From positions 1 through 64,000 of the forward strand of contig NZ_OY771648.1 in assembly GCF_963674925.1 (NCBI RefSeq): DNA of 64,000 nucleotides, given 5' to 3'. Shown in pieces: positions 33,760 to 42,497 of this stretch. Position 1 is the stretch's first letter, and every line of letters begins with the position of its first letter. The notes below the pieces were generated by a model. That model was not told where the DNA came from. It saw only the letters and a list, made by a program, of their open reading frames with translations, and searched no databases. Both the position numbers and the translations under genes were made by a program. This DNA is from an uncultured Draconibacterium sp. GTDB taxonomy: Bacteria > Bacteroidota > Bacteroidia > Bacteroidales > Prolixibacteraceae.

Positions 33760-34023
33760 TTACTTAGCTCTTTCTATTATTTCAACTACTCTCCAACATT
33801 TGGTTTTACTTAAAGGACGAGTTTCCATAATCCTTACTGTATCGCCAACGTTGCAATCATTTTTCTCATCGTGGACATGGAATTTGGTAGTTTTGTTAAC
33901 GAACTTACCATAGATCGGGTGCTTTTCTTTGCGTTTCTCGGCAACCACAATCGATTTATCCATTTTATCACTAACAACGACCCCGATTCTCTCTTTTCTG
34001 AGATTTCTTTCTTTATTTTCCAT
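33760..34023 (-). CDS. rpsQ: 30S ribosomal protein S17
   Basis: This 87-residue OB-fold protein has RKERIGVVVSDKMDKSIVVAEKRKEKHPIYGKFVNKTTKFHVHDE and the signature DTVRIMETRPLSKTKCWRVVEIIE. It lies 7 bp after rpmC. Confidence 0.99.
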   Translation of the reverse strand: MENKERNLRKERIGVVVSDKMDKSIVVAEKRKEKHPIYGKFVNKTTKFHVHDEKNDCNVGDTVRIMETRPLSKTKCWRVVEIIERAK

Positions 34024-34030
34024 CGTTGAA

Positions 34031-34234
34031 TTACTTCTGATTTTCGTTTAATTCTCTTTCGCGAAGAATTGTATTCAAACGTGCGATCGTTGCTTTAGCT
34101 TCCCTTAATCTGTTAGGGTTTTCAAGCGGCGATACAGCATGATTCAATCTTAGGCGAACAAGATTTTCTTTTTCAATCTGCAGACGCTCAACGATTTCGT
34201 TGTTCGTCATTTCTTTGATTTCACTTACTTTCAT
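34031..34234 (-). CDS. rpmC: 50S ribosomal protein L29
   Basis: This 67-residue helical hairpin protein reads MKVSEIKEMTNNEIVERLQIEKENLVRLRLNHAVSPLENPNRLREAKATIARLNTIL. L29 sits at the tunnel exit near the docking site for trigger factor and SRP. It lies 13 bp after rplP. Confidence 0.98.
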   Translation of the reverse strand: MKVSEIKEMTNNEIVERLQIEKENLVRLRLNHAVSPLENPNRLREAKATIARLNTILRERELNENQK

Positions 34235-34247
34235 GATTCACCTAATT

Positions 34248-34670
34248 TTATTCTTCAACATAATCACGTCTAACCATAAATTTTGTTTTTACCGGTAGTT
34301 TCTGAGCGGCAAGTCTTAAAGCTTCTTTTGCTGTTTCCAACGAAACGCCTTCTGCTTCAATAATAATACGACCCGGAGCTATCGGAGCAACAAATCCTTC
34401 AGGAGCACCTTTACCTTTACCCATCCTTACTTCGGCTGGCTTTTTGGTAATCGGTTTATCGGGGAATACGCGTATCCAAATTTGTCCTCGACGTTGCATA
34501 TAACGTGTTACCGCAACCCTGGCAGCTTCAATCTGCCTACCGGTAAGCCACGATTCTTCCAACGACTTTATTCCAAATGAACCGAATGCTAATTGGTTTC
34601 CGCGTTGAGCGTTACCTTTCATTCGACCCTTCTGTACTCTTCTAAATTTTACTTTTCTTGGCTGTAACAT
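34248..34670 (-). CDS. rplP: 50S ribosomal protein L16
   Basis: This 140-residue protein has MLQPRKVKFRRVQKGRMKGNAQRGNQLAFGSFG at the N-terminus and the L16 signature RMGKGKGAPEGFVAPIAPGRIIIEAEGV. It shapes the A-site tRNA-binding region. It lies 29 bp after rpsC. Confidence 0.99.
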   Translation of the reverse strand: MLQPRKVKFRRVQKGRMKGNAQRGNQLAFGSFGIKSLEESWLTGRQIEAARVAVTRYMQRRGQIWIRVFPDKPITKKPAEVRMGKGKGAPEGFVAPIAPGRIIIEAEGVSLETAKEALRLAAQKLPVKTKFMVRRDYVEE

Positions 34671-34699
34671 CCTTTTTTTAGATTGTGAGTGTTAAACCA

Positions 34700-35416
34700 C
34701 TATTTTCTACGACGGTTACGGTTTGCACCACCACCTCTGTTTCCACCCGGACGTCCAGACTTTTGTCCAACGTTAGGCGAAAGGTCGCGATTTCCGTATA
34801 CCATACCTTTACAAATCCAAACTTTAATTCCAATAAGTCCGGTTTTTGTTAATGCTTCTGCCAATGCGTAATCAATATCTGCACGCAAAGTATGAAGCGG
34901 AGTACGGCCGTCTTTATACATTTCAGAACGAGCCATTTCTGCTCCGTTTAACCTACCGGAAACCAATACTTTGATTCCTTCGGCTCCCATTCTCATGGTT
35001 GAAGCAATGGCCATTTTAACCGCCCTACGGTAAGCAATCTTACCCTCTAGCTGACGTGCAATGTTATTTGCAACGATCTTAGCATCAAGTTCCGGACGTT
35101 TGATCTCGAAAATGTTGATTTGAACCTCTTTTTTGGTAATCTTTTTTAATTCTTCTTTCAGTTTGTCAACTTCCTGACCGCCTTTACCAATAATAATACC
35201 AGGGCGAGAAGTATGAACGGTGATGGTGATCAGCTTCAAGGTACGTTCAATAACGATTCTTGAAATGCTGGCTTTGGCCAAACGAGCATTCAGGTATTTC
35301 CTGATCTTTTGGTCTTCAACCAGTTTGTCGCCGTAATTATCACCACCGAACCAGTTTGAATCCCATCCTTTGATGAATCCCAAACGATTTGCTATCGGAT
35401 TTACTTTTTGTCCCAT
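34700..35416 (-). CDS. rpsC: 30S ribosomal protein S3
   Basis: This 238-residue protein has an N-terminal KH domain (TVHTSRPGIIIGKGGQEVDKLKEELKKI) and the C-terminal S3 signature VLVSGRLNGAEMARSEMYKDGRTPLHTLRADIDYALAEA. It ends in a Gly/Arg/Asn-rich tail. It lines the mRNA entry channel. It lies 5 bp after rplV. Confidence 0.99.
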   Translation of the reverse strand: MGQKVNPIANRLGFIKGWDSNWFGGDNYGDKLVEDQKIRKYLNARLAKASISRIVIERTLKLITITVHTSRPGIIIGKGGQEVDKLKEELKKITKKEVQINIFEIKRPELDAKIVANNIARQLEGKIAYRRAVKMAIASTMRMGAEGIKVLVSGRLNGAEMARSEMYKDGRTPLHTLRADIDYALAEALTKTGLIGIKVWICKGMVYGNRDLSPNVGQKSGRPGGNRGGGANRNRRRK

Positions 35417-35421
35417 GAATA

Positions 35422-35841
35422 TTAATTAAGGTTTTCTTCAACAACACTTTCTTTACTATCTACGTAAATAGTCACGTGATTCGAGCGTTTTCTGATACGG
35501 TGTGCGCGACCCTGGGGAGCCGGGCGTAAACGTTTCAAAATACGACCTGAATCTACCATGATTTGTGATACGTAAAGTTCACTTTCTTCTAAACGAACTC
35601 CTTCGTTTTTAGCCTGCCAATTGGCAACGGCTGAAAGCAGAAGTTTCTCTACCCTGCGTGATGCTTCTTTTGAAGAAAACTTCAATACATCTAAGGCTTT
35701 ATTAACCTCCATTCCGCGGATCATATCGGCTACAAGCCTCATTTTCCTTGGAGATGTAGGGCAGTTGCGTAAAACAGCAAAATATTGTTGTTTTTTCTCT
35801 TCTTTTCTTTTCTCAGCTGCTAGTCTTTTTCTGGCACCCAT
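35422..35841 (-). CDS. rplV: 50S ribosomal protein L22
   Basis: This 139-residue tunnel-wall protein starts with a Lys/Glu-rich extension (MGARKRLAAEKRKEEKKQ), followed by the L22 core NCPTSPRKMRLVADMIRGMEVNKALDVLKF. The beta-hairpin region is SGRILKRLRPAPQGRAHRIRKRSNHVTIYV. It lies 26 bp after rpsS. Confidence 0.98.
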   Translation of the reverse strand: MGARKRLAAEKRKEEKKQQYFAVLRNCPTSPRKMRLVADMIRGMEVNKALDVLKFSSKEASRRVEKLLLSAVANWQAKNEGVRLEESELYVSQIMVDSGRILKRLRPAPQGRAHRIRKRSNHVTIYVDSKESVVEENLN

Positions 35842-35867
35842 TGTACTTACTTTTTAAATATTAATGC

Positions 35868-36137
35868 CTATCTTTTCTTATTACCAGCATGCCCCCTGAA
35901 TGTACGGGTTGGAGCAAATTCGCCCAAACGGTGTCCCACCATATTTTCGGTGACATATACCGGGATGAATTTGTTTCCATTATGTACTGCAATAGTGTGT
36001 CCGACAAAATCAGGAGAAATTACTGATGCTCTGGCCCAGGTTTTCACAACCGATTTTTTGTTCGATTCATTCATAGATAAAACTTTACGTTCTAACTTGA
36101 AATCGATAAATGGGCCTTTTTTTAATGAACGACTCAT
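35868..36137 (-). CDS. rpsS: 30S ribosomal protein S19
   Basis: This 89-residue head protein reads MSRSLKKGPFIDFKLERKV and ends FIPVYVTENMVGHRLGEFAPTRTFRGHAGNKKR, the S19 signature. It lies 16 bp after rplB. Confidence 0.99.
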   Translation of the reverse strand: MSRSLKKGPFIDFKLERKVLSMNESNKKSVVKTWARASVISPDFVGHTIAVHNGNKFIPVYVTENMVGHRLGEFAPTRTFRGHAGNKKR

Positions 36138-36153
36138 AATTTATTCCTCTTTA

Positions 36154-36978
36154 CTATTTTTTCCTACGTTCTACAATATACTTGTTGGAAGCTTTTTTCT
36201 TCGAACGGGTTTTATAACCTTTCGCAAGCAAACCTTTACGAGATCTTGGGTGTCCTCCTGAGTTTCGGCCTTCACCACCACCCATTGGGTGATCGACAGG
36301 GTTCATTACAACACCACGAACACGAGGTCTTCTTCCTAACCAACGAGAGCGACCGGCTTTACCCGATTTCTCGATGTTATGTTCTGTATTTCCAACCGTA
36401 CCTACTGTAGCCCTGCAGGACGTAAGTACCATACGAGATTCGCCTGATGGCAATTTTAAAATTGCATATTTGCCATCACGTGAGGTCAATTGTGCGTATG
36501 CACCTGCACTACGCGCCATAACTCCTCCCTGTCCGGGATGAAGTTCAATGTTATGAACCAAAGTACCAAGAGGTATTTCAGCCAGGGGAAGACAATTCCC
36601 AATTTCAGGTTCGATTCCGGTACCGCTCTTTACAGTTTGGCCAACTTGCAACCCGTTAGGCGCAATCATGTAACGTTTTTCACCGTCTTCGTATTTCAGA
36701 AGCGCGATGCGAGCAGTACGGTTTGGATCGTACTGAATTGAATCGACAACAGCTGCAACACCGTCTTTATCGCGCATAAAGTCGATAATACGGTATTTGC
36801 GTTTATGTCCCCCGCCTATATACCTCATTGTCATTCGTCCCTGGTTATTACGACCACCGGACTTTTTAATGGGCTCTAACAATGATTTTTCAGGCGTAGA
36901 TGCAGTAATGGTATCAAAAGCGCCAATTACTTTGTGCCTTTGACCCGGAGTTACTGGTTTCAGTTTTCTTACTGCCAT
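36154..36978 (-). CDS. rplB: 50S ribosomal protein L2
   Basis: This 274-residue protein supports peptidyl transfer and subunit joining. It starts MAVRKLKPVTPGQRHKVIGAFD and carries the C-terminal signature VVMNPVDHPMGGGEGRNSGGHPRSRKGLLAKGYKTRSKKK, with the conserved histidine at the peptidyl-transferase end. It lies 22 bp after rplW. Confidence 0.99.
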   Translation of the reverse strand: MAVRKLKPVTPGQRHKVIGAFDTITASTPEKSLLEPIKKSGGRNNQGRMTMRYIGGGHKRKYRIIDFMRDKDGVAAVVDSIQYDPNRTARIALLKYEDGEKRYMIAPNGLQVGQTVKSGTGIEPEIGNCLPLAEIPLGTLVHNIELHPGQGGVMARSAGAYAQLTSRDGKYAILKLPSGESRMVLTSCRATVGTVGNTEHNIEKSGKAGRSRWLGRRPRVRGVVMNPVDHPMGGGEGRNSGGHPRSRKGLLAKGYKTRSKKKASNKYIVERRKK

Positions 36979-37000
36979 AATACTTATTAATTATATACTA

Positions 37001-37291
37001 TTATATATTACTATAAAAGTCAATACTATCTCCTTCAACCAAAGTAACAATAGCCTTTTTGTAGGCTGCTGTTTTACCGGTAATAATACCACCTTTGGTA
37101 TATCTTGATTTTACTTTACCACCATAAACCATGGTGTTAACGTTCTCAACCGAAACGTTATAAAGATCTTCAACCGCTTTTTTAATCTCAGGTTTACTTG
37201 CATTGCGAGCTACCACAAAACCGTAACGGTTAAAACGTTCCGACTGGTCGGTCATTTTTTCTGTAACTAATGGTTTTACTAAAATTTCCAT
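37001..37291 (-). CDS. rplW: 50S ribosomal protein L23
   Basis: This 96-residue tunnel-exit protein contains ILVKPLVTEKMTDQSERFNRYGFVVARNASKPEIKKAVEDLYNVSVENVNTM. The internal loop that reaches into the tunnel is shortened to KVKSRYTKGGIITGKTAAYKKAIVTL. It lies 13 bp after rplD. Confidence 0.98.
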   Translation of the reverse strand: MEILVKPLVTEKMTDQSERFNRYGFVVARNASKPEIKKAVEDLYNVSVENVNTMVYGGKVKSRYTKGGIITGKTAAYKKAIVTLVEGDSIDFYSNI

Positions 37292-37304
37292 CTTTTTTTA
37301 TCCG

Positions 37305-37934
37305 TTAAAGTTTAAATGCTTCTTCAATTTTCGCAACAGATCCCTCACAAAGCACAATGGCTTTTGCGTTCAAAATCTGATAAGTACTTAACTCTGAAGC
37401 AATTACAACCGATACGTCTTGCAAATTTCGCGACGACAAATATATGTTATTATTTTCAGTTGGTAAAACGAAAAGTGCCTTTTTTTCAGCAATTTGCAGA
37501 TTGTTCTGCAATGCTACCATCTCTTTTGTTTTTGGAGCTTCAAAATTGAAGTCTTCAACAATAACGATGCTCTTTTCGCTTGCTTTGTAAGTTAAAGCTG
37601 ATTTACGGGCCAATTGCTTCACTTTTTTGTTCAGCTTGAAACCGTAGTTACGCGGACGTGGGCCAAAAATAGTACCACCACCACGGAAGACTGGCGACTT
37701 GATGCTACCTGCACGCGCTGTACCTGTACCTTTTTGTCTTTTAATCTTCTTGGTGCTACCTGCAATCTCACCACGTTCTTTACTTTTGCTTGTTCCCTGG
37801 CGTTGGTTAGCCAAATATTGCTTTACATCCAAATAAATGGCGTGGTCGCTGGGCTCAATACCGAAAATCTGGTCGTTTAAAGTGACTTTCTTTCCGGTTT
37901 CTTTTCCTTCTATATTCAGTACACTTAGTTCCAT
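37305..37934 (-). CDS. rplD: 50S ribosomal protein L4
   Basis: This 209-residue protein has the extended tunnel-lining loop KRQKGTGTARAGSIKSPVFRGGGTIFGPRPRNYGFKLNKKVK. Its start lies upstream of the rplC stop, giving a 10-bp overlap and likely translational coupling. In E. coli L4 represses its own S10 operon; no leader mimic is claimed here. Confidence 0.99.
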   Translation of the reverse strand: MELSVLNIEGKETGKKVTLNDQIFGIEPSDHAIYLDVKQYLANQRQGTSKSKERGEIAGSTKKIKRQKGTGTARAGSIKSPVFRGGGTIFGPRPRNYGFKLNKKVKQLARKSALTYKASEKSIVIVEDFNFEAPKTKEMVALQNNLQIAEKKALFVLPTENNNIYLSSRNLQDVSVVIASELSTYQILNAKAIVLCEGSVAKIEEAFKL

Positions 37935-38554
37935 TGTTTTCTAATAATTAAGTATGAACCTTTGGCTCCAGGTACCGAACCTTTTACCACTAATACATTC
38001 TTCTCAGGAATAATTTTTACTACCTCAAGGTTTTCAATAGTAACTGTTTTTCCACCGTCTCTACCAGCCATACGCATACCTTTAAATACGCGTGAAGGCC
38101 ATGAAGATGCACCGATAGAACCAGGAGCTCTCAGCCTGTTGTGCTGACCGTGTGTAGCATCGTTAACACCACGGAAATTGTGACGTTTTACTACCCCCTG
38201 AAAACCTTTACCTTTTGAAACTCCAACAATATCAACGTAATCTTTTTCATTGAAAATGCTTACATCGATTTCTTGTCCGAGTTCAAACTCTTCCTGATAG
38301 GTGTTATGAAACTCTACTACTTTGCGCTTTGGTGAAACACCAGCCTTTTTAAAGTGGCCAACTTCAGCTTTAGTGGCGTGCTTGTCTTTTTTCTCGCCAT
38401 AAGCTAACTGAAGCGCTTCGTAGCCGTCGGTCTCTGCCGTTTTCACTTGTGTAACTACACAAGGTCCGGCCTCAATCACAGTGCATGGGATATTTTTCCC
38501 CTCAACACTGAATACGGATGTCATTCCGATTTTTTTTCCAATAATACCAGCCAT
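37925..38554 (-). CDS. rplC: 50S ribosomal protein L3
   Basis: This 209-residue protein reads MAGIIGKKIGMTSVFSVEGKNIPCTVIEAGPCVVTQVK and has the central loop GVVKRHNFRGVNDATHGQHNRLRAPGSIGASSWPSRVFKGMRMAGRDG that reaches the peptidyl-transferase centre. It overlaps rplD by 10 bp. Confidence 0.99.
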   Translation of the reverse strand: MAGIIGKKIGMTSVFSVEGKNIPCTVIEAGPCVVTQVKTAETDGYEALQLAYGEKKDKHATKAEVGHFKKAGVSPKRKVVEFHNTYQEEFELGQEIDVSIFNEKDYVDIVGVSKGKGFQGVVKRHNFRGVNDATHGQHNRLRAPGSIGASSWPSRVFKGMRMAGRDGGKTVTIENLEVVKIIPEKNVLVVKGSVPGAKGSYLIIRKQWN

Positions 38555-38576
38555 TTTTTTCGACTACTTTAAATTA

Positions 38577-38882
38577 TCAAACTTTAATTTCTACTTCAAC
38601 GCCACTTGGAAGCTCAAGCTTCATTAGTGCGTCGATTGTTTTAGCGGTTGAGCTGTAAATGTCGATCAAACGTTTGTAAGATGACAACTGAAATTGCTCC
38701 CTCGATTTTTTATTTACGAAGGTCGAACGTAAAACTGTGAAAACTCTTCGGTGAGTAGGAAGTGGAATAGGACCACTTACTACAGCACCAGTAGTTTTTA
38801 CTGTTTTAACGATTTTCTCAGCCGACTTGTCTACCAAGTTGTGATCGTACGATTTAAGCTTAATCCTGATCTTTTGACTCAT
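38577..38882 (-). CDS. rpsJ: 30S ribosomal protein S10
   Basis: This 101-residue protein (MSQKIRIKLKSYDHNLVDKSAEKIVKTVKTTGAVVSGPIPLPT, then RRVFTVLRSTFVNKKSREQF) opens the S10 operon. It follows fusA after 19 bp, with no room for a separate promoter, so the str and S10 operons appear joined. S10 (NusE) also takes part in Nus antitermination. Confidence 0.99.
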   Translation of the reverse strand: MSQKIRIKLKSYDHNLVDKSAEKIVKTVKTTGAVVSGPIPLPTHRRVFTVLRSTFVNKKSREQFQLSSYKRLIDIYSSTAKTIDALMKLELPSGVEVEIKV

Positions 38883-38901
38883 AAGAGAAAATTGTTATAA
38901 A

Positions 38902-41016
38902 TTATTTTAATAAATCAACTTTTCCATTACAATCTGCCAATACTTTCTCAGCAAGGCTACGTGGAACTTCTGCATAATGGCTAAATTCCATTGATGAAGT
39001 AGCACGACCCGAAGAAAGTGTACGCAATACTGTTACGTAACCAAATTGTTCTGACAGTGGAACTTTAGCTTCGATTACTTTTGCGTTACCCTTGCTATCC
39101 ATGCTTGCAACTTCGCCACGACGACGGTTGAGGTCGGCAATAATATCACCCATGTACTCTTCAGGAGTAACAACTTCAACTTTCATAATTGGCTCAAGAA
39201 GCGCAGGTTTTGCTTTTGATGTAGCACTTTTAAATGCCTGACGAGCACAAATCTCGAACGATAACTGGTCTGAATCCACAGGGTGGAACGAACCGTCGAG
39301 TAATGTTACTTTCAAGCTGTCGACAGGGAAACCTGCCAACGGACCATTCGACAATGCATCTTTGAAACCTTTTTCAACCGAAGGAATAAATTCGCGTGGA
39401 ATACGACCACCTTTTACAGCGTCGATAAATTCCAATCCTACTTTTCCTTCTTCTGCAGGTTCAACTTTAACAATAATATCGGCGAATTTACCACGACCAC
39501 CGGTCTGCTTCTTGAATACTTCACGAAGTTCAACGTCCTGAGTAATCGCTTCTTTGTAGGCAACCTGAGGAGCTCCCTGGTTACATTCAACTTTGAATTC
39601 GCGTTTCAAACGGTCAACCAGAATTTCGAGGTGAAGCTCACCCATACCACGAATTACAGTCTGACCTGAATCCTCGTCGGTATTAACAACGAATGTAGGA
39701 TCTTCCTCTGCCAGTTTTGCTAATCCGTTTCCGAGTTTGTCAACGTCTTTTTGCGACTTAGGCTCAATAGCAATTCCAATTACCGGCTCTGGGAAGTCCA
39801 TGCTTTCCAGCTCAACTGGGTTTTTAAGATCGCCAAGTGTATCACCTGTACGAATATCTTTAAAACCTACTGCAGCACAAATATCTCCAGCAGAGATAGA
39901 GTCTTTTGGATTTTGCTTGTTAGAGTGCATCTGGTACAAACGCGAGATACGCTCTTTTTTACCGGTACGCGAATTGTATACAGTGTCACCAGCATTCAGT
40001 GTACCTGAGTACACACGAATGAATGCCAAACGGCCCACAAATGGGTCGGTAGCAATTTTAAATGCTAATGCAGCCAAGGGCTCATCAGCATCCGGATGAC
40101 GTACAACTTCTTTGTCGGTTAACGGGTTTTTACCAGCAATTTCCTCTTTATCAAGTGGAGAAGGTAAGAACTCGCAAACAGCATCCAGCAAACGCTGAAC
40201 ACCTTTATTTTTAAATGCTGATCCACACATCATTGGAATGATTACTCCTTCCAAAGTTGCTTTACGGACAACAGCTAACATCTCTTCTTTCGTAATTGAA
40301 TCAGGATCTTCGAAATAACGCTCTAAAATTGCGTCATCAACTTCTGCTACTGCTTCAACTAAGTTTTCTTTCCACTCTTCAGCTTGTTCAACTAAATCAG
40401 CAGGAATTTCGTCAAGAACATACTTGGTTCCCATTGCTGCATCGTCTTCCCAACGGATTGCTTTCATTTCTACAAGGTCGATCACCCCTTCGAAACTTTC
40501 TTCAGAACCAATAGGAATTTGCATAGGTACAGGGTTGGCGCCTAATTTTTCTTTAATCTCGTTGTATACATTAAAGAAATCGGCCCCCTGACGGTCCATT
40601 TTGTTAACGAATGCAATACGTGGAACACCGTACTTTTCAGCCTGACGCCATACAGTTTCAGACTGAGCTTCTACACCACCAACGGCGCAAAACAAAGCTA
40701 CAGTTCCGTCCAAAATTCTCAGTGAACGTTCAACCTCAACAGTGAAGTCAACGTGTCCCGGAGTATCAATGATATTAATTTTATGCTCAATGTCGTTGTG
40801 CTTCCAGAAAGTAGTAGTAGCAGCAGAAGTAATAGTAATACCTCTTTCCTGCTCCTGCTCCATCCAGTCCATGGTAGCAGCACCATCGTGCACCTCACCA
40901 ATACGGTGAGTTAAACCTGTATAGTACAGAATTCGCTCTGTTACCGTGGTTTTTCCGGCGTCGATGTGCGCCATAATACCAATGTTCCTGGTATATTTCA
41001 GATCTTGTTTAGCCAT
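38902..41016 (-). CDS. fusA: Elongation factor G
   Basis: This 704-residue translocase GTPase is of normal full length. G1 is AHIDAGKTTVTERILYY (about residues 17-33), switch I contains QERGITITSAAT, G3 is DTPGHVDF and G4 is NKMD. Domains II-V follow, with the domain IV loop near NGPLAGFPVDSLKVTLLDGSFHPVDS. It lies between rpsG and rpsJ. The EF-G-like gene at 62941 is a separate, more divergent paralogue. Confidence 0.99.
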   Translation of the reverse strand: MAKQDLKYTRNIGIMAHIDAGKTTVTERILYYTGLTHRIGEVHDGAATMDWMEQEQERGITITSAATTTFWKHNDIEHKINIIDTPGHVDFTVEVERSLRILDGTVALFCAVGGVEAQSETVWRQAEKYGVPRIAFVNKMDRQGADFFNVYNEIKEKLGANPVPMQIPIGSEESFEGVIDLVEMKAIRWEDDAAMGTKYVLDEIPADLVEQAEEWKENLVEAVAEVDDAILERYFEDPDSITKEEMLAVVRKATLEGVIIPMMCGSAFKNKGVQRLLDAVCEFLPSPLDKEEIAGKNPLTDKEVVRHPDADEPLAALAFKIATDPFVGRLAFIRVYSGTLNAGDTVYNSRTGKKERISRLYQMHSNKQNPKDSISAGDICAAVGFKDIRTGDTLGDLKNPVELESMDFPEPVIGIAIEPKSQKDVDKLGNGLAKLAEEDPTFVVNTDEDSGQTVIRGMGELHLEILVDRLKREFKVECNQGAPQVAYKEAITQDVELREVFKKQTGGRGKFADIIVKVEPAEEGKVGLEFIDAVKGGRIPREFIPSVEKGFKDALSNGPLAGFPVDSLKVTLLDGSFHPVDSDQLSFEICARQAFKSATSKAKPALLEPIMKVEVVTPEEYMGDIIADLNRRRGEVASMDSKGNAKVIEAKVPLSEQFGYVTVLRTLSSGRATSSMEFSHYAEVPRSLAEKVLADCNGKVDLLK

Positions 41017-41056
41017 TTTTTAACCTATTTTCTATTACCAATTTTACTAAACTATT

Positions 41057-41533
41057 CTAGAATCTGAAGTGTGCGAATGCACGGTTAGCTTCTGCCATTC
41101 TGTGTGTATCTTCTTTTCTCTTGTATGCTCCACCTTCTTCGTTGAAAGCAGCAATGATCTCAGCAGACAATTTATCAGCCATAGATCTTCCCGAACGTTT
41201 ACGGGCAAACAAAATCATGTTTTTGATACTGATAGCGGTTTTTCTTTCCGGACGAACTTCCATCGGAACCTGGAAAGTAGCACCACCTACACGGCGACTC
41301 TTAACCTCAACATTCGGAGTGATGTTCTCCAATGCTTTTTTCCAAACTTCAAGAGGTGATTGTTCTGCATCTTTCATGCGTTTTTCTACCATATCCATAG
41401 CTTCGTAAAACACAGAATATGCTGTTGATTTTTTACCATCAACCATAAGGTCATTTACAAACCTTGTTACTAAAGTGTCGTTGAATTTTGGATCCGGTAA
41501 AAGGATCCTCTTCTTTGGTTTCGACTTTCTCAT
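41057..41533 (-). CDS. rpsG: 30S ribosomal protein S7
   Basis: This 158-residue protein nucleates 30S head assembly. Key features are MRKSKPKKRILLPDPKFNDTLVTRFVNDLMVDGKKSTAYSVFYEAM and the C-terminal KLSAEIIAAFNEEGGAYKRKEDTHRMAEANRAFAHFRF. The 135-bp gap after rpsL is longer than the other gaps in the cluster and holds a small hairpin. Confidence 0.99.
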   Translation of the reverse strand: MRKSKPKKRILLPDPKFNDTLVTRFVNDLMVDGKKSTAYSVFYEAMDMVEKRMKDAEQSPLEVWKKALENITPNVEVKSRRVGGATFQVPMEVRPERKTAISIKNMILFARKRSGRSMADKLSAEIIAAFNEEGGAYKRKEDTHRMAEANRAFAHFRF

Positions 41534-41576
41534 TTTAAAACTTTTTAGTGTTATTCAAATCGGCTGCCCTAAGGCG

Positions 41577-41600
41577 GTCTTCAGTTCATCTCCGGAAGAC
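41577..41600 (-). promoter_or_regulatory. Hairpin in the rpsL-rpsG intercistronic gap
   Basis: GTCTTC and GAAGAC arms (6 bp) enclose a 12-base loop in the 135-bp rpsL-rpsG gap. In E. coli the equivalent gap carries the S7 autoregulatory site, so this is a candidate location, though the structure itself is weak. Confidence 0.3.
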
Positions 41601-41668
41601 AATAGAGAGAATTCCTTACTCAACCAAACCACTGCAAATAACGTAGTTAATTACTCTTTTTTACTTTC

Positions 41669-42043
41669 TTATTTTTTCGGTCTTTTCGCACCATATTTCG
41701 AACGACGTTGTAAACGTCCTTCAACACCCGCAGTATCCAGCGCACCGCGAATTAAGTGATAACGTACACCCGGAAGGTCTTTTACTCTACCTCCGCGAAC
41801 AAGCACGATTGAGTGCTCCTGAAGGTTGTGGCCTTCACCAGGAATGTAAGCATTCACCTCTTTACCATTGGTTAACCTTACCCTTGCAACTTTACGCATT
41901 GCCGAGTTTGGTTTCTTTGGCGTAGTGGTATAAACACGAACACATACTCCACGACGTTGTGGGCATGAATCTAAAGCCGGAGATTTACTTTTCTCAACTT
42001 TAGTTTGTCTTCCTTTTCTAACTAACTGTTGAATAGTTGGCAT
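41669..42043 (-). CDS. rpsL: 30S ribosomal protein S12
   Basis: This 124-residue decoding-centre protein has MPTIQQLVRKGRQ at the N-terminus, the loop TTPKKPNSAMRKVARVRL and the loop GRVKDLPGVRYHLIRGALDTAGVEGR. Both lysines commonly altered in streptomycin resistance appear wild type (PKKPNS, RVKDLPG). It is the first gene of the long ribosomal cluster. Confidence 0.99.
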   Translation of the reverse strand: MPTIQQLVRKGRQTKVEKSKSPALDSCPQRRGVCVRVYTTTPKKPNSAMRKVARVRLTNGKEVNAYIPGEGHNLQEHSIVLVRGGRVKDLPGVRYHLIRGALDTAGVEGRLQRRSKYGAKRPKK

Positions 42044-42497
42044 AACTACCTGTTTTTTATATAGTTAATAATCATTATCCAAAATGGACTGCAAAATTAT
42101 GCAAAAATCCTTAATTATCAATCGTTTCGAGACGAAAAAGCGCACTTTTCCCCTAAAAACGGCTCGCAAAAGTACGAATTATTATTAAAGAACAATAGAT
42201 TTCTACTTTTTTTTTGAAATAATTAAGATTGAAATGAATTGAGAGAGAGAAGATTGAAGTTAGATGCAGCAAGGAGAAAGCCTTAAGAAAATATTGGTGG
42301 AATTTTTAAGAAAAACAGGCAATAGGCAACATACAATTGACAACTGGTAAATATTATTGAATAAGGTTAATAAGGTTTGCTTTTTTATGATATCATTTTC
42401 GATTTAGCTTGAATGAAAATAAAATTTGCTCAAAACCAATCTTTCGCCAGCTTCATTTGCATATCTCATTTTGCCAACTGCCAACTGCGACTGTATA
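42044..42497. other. Intergenic region between rpsL and the HlyD gene
   Basis: The part next to rpsL holds the probable rpsL promoter. The remaining 350 bp or so is AT-rich and low in complexity, with short repeated words such as GGCAATAGGCAAC near 42319 and GCCAACTGCCAACTGC at 42473-42488. No gene, RNA or clear terminator is recognised. Confidence 0.45.
42092..42099 (-). promoter_or_regulatory. Bacteroidota -7 promoter element for the ribosomal cluster
   Basis: TAATTTTG on the minus strand matches TAnnTTTG and lies about 49 bp upstream of the rpsL ATG. An ATTG about 20 bases further upstream may serve as the -33 element. The position fits the main promoter of the rpsL-led operon. Confidence 0.6.
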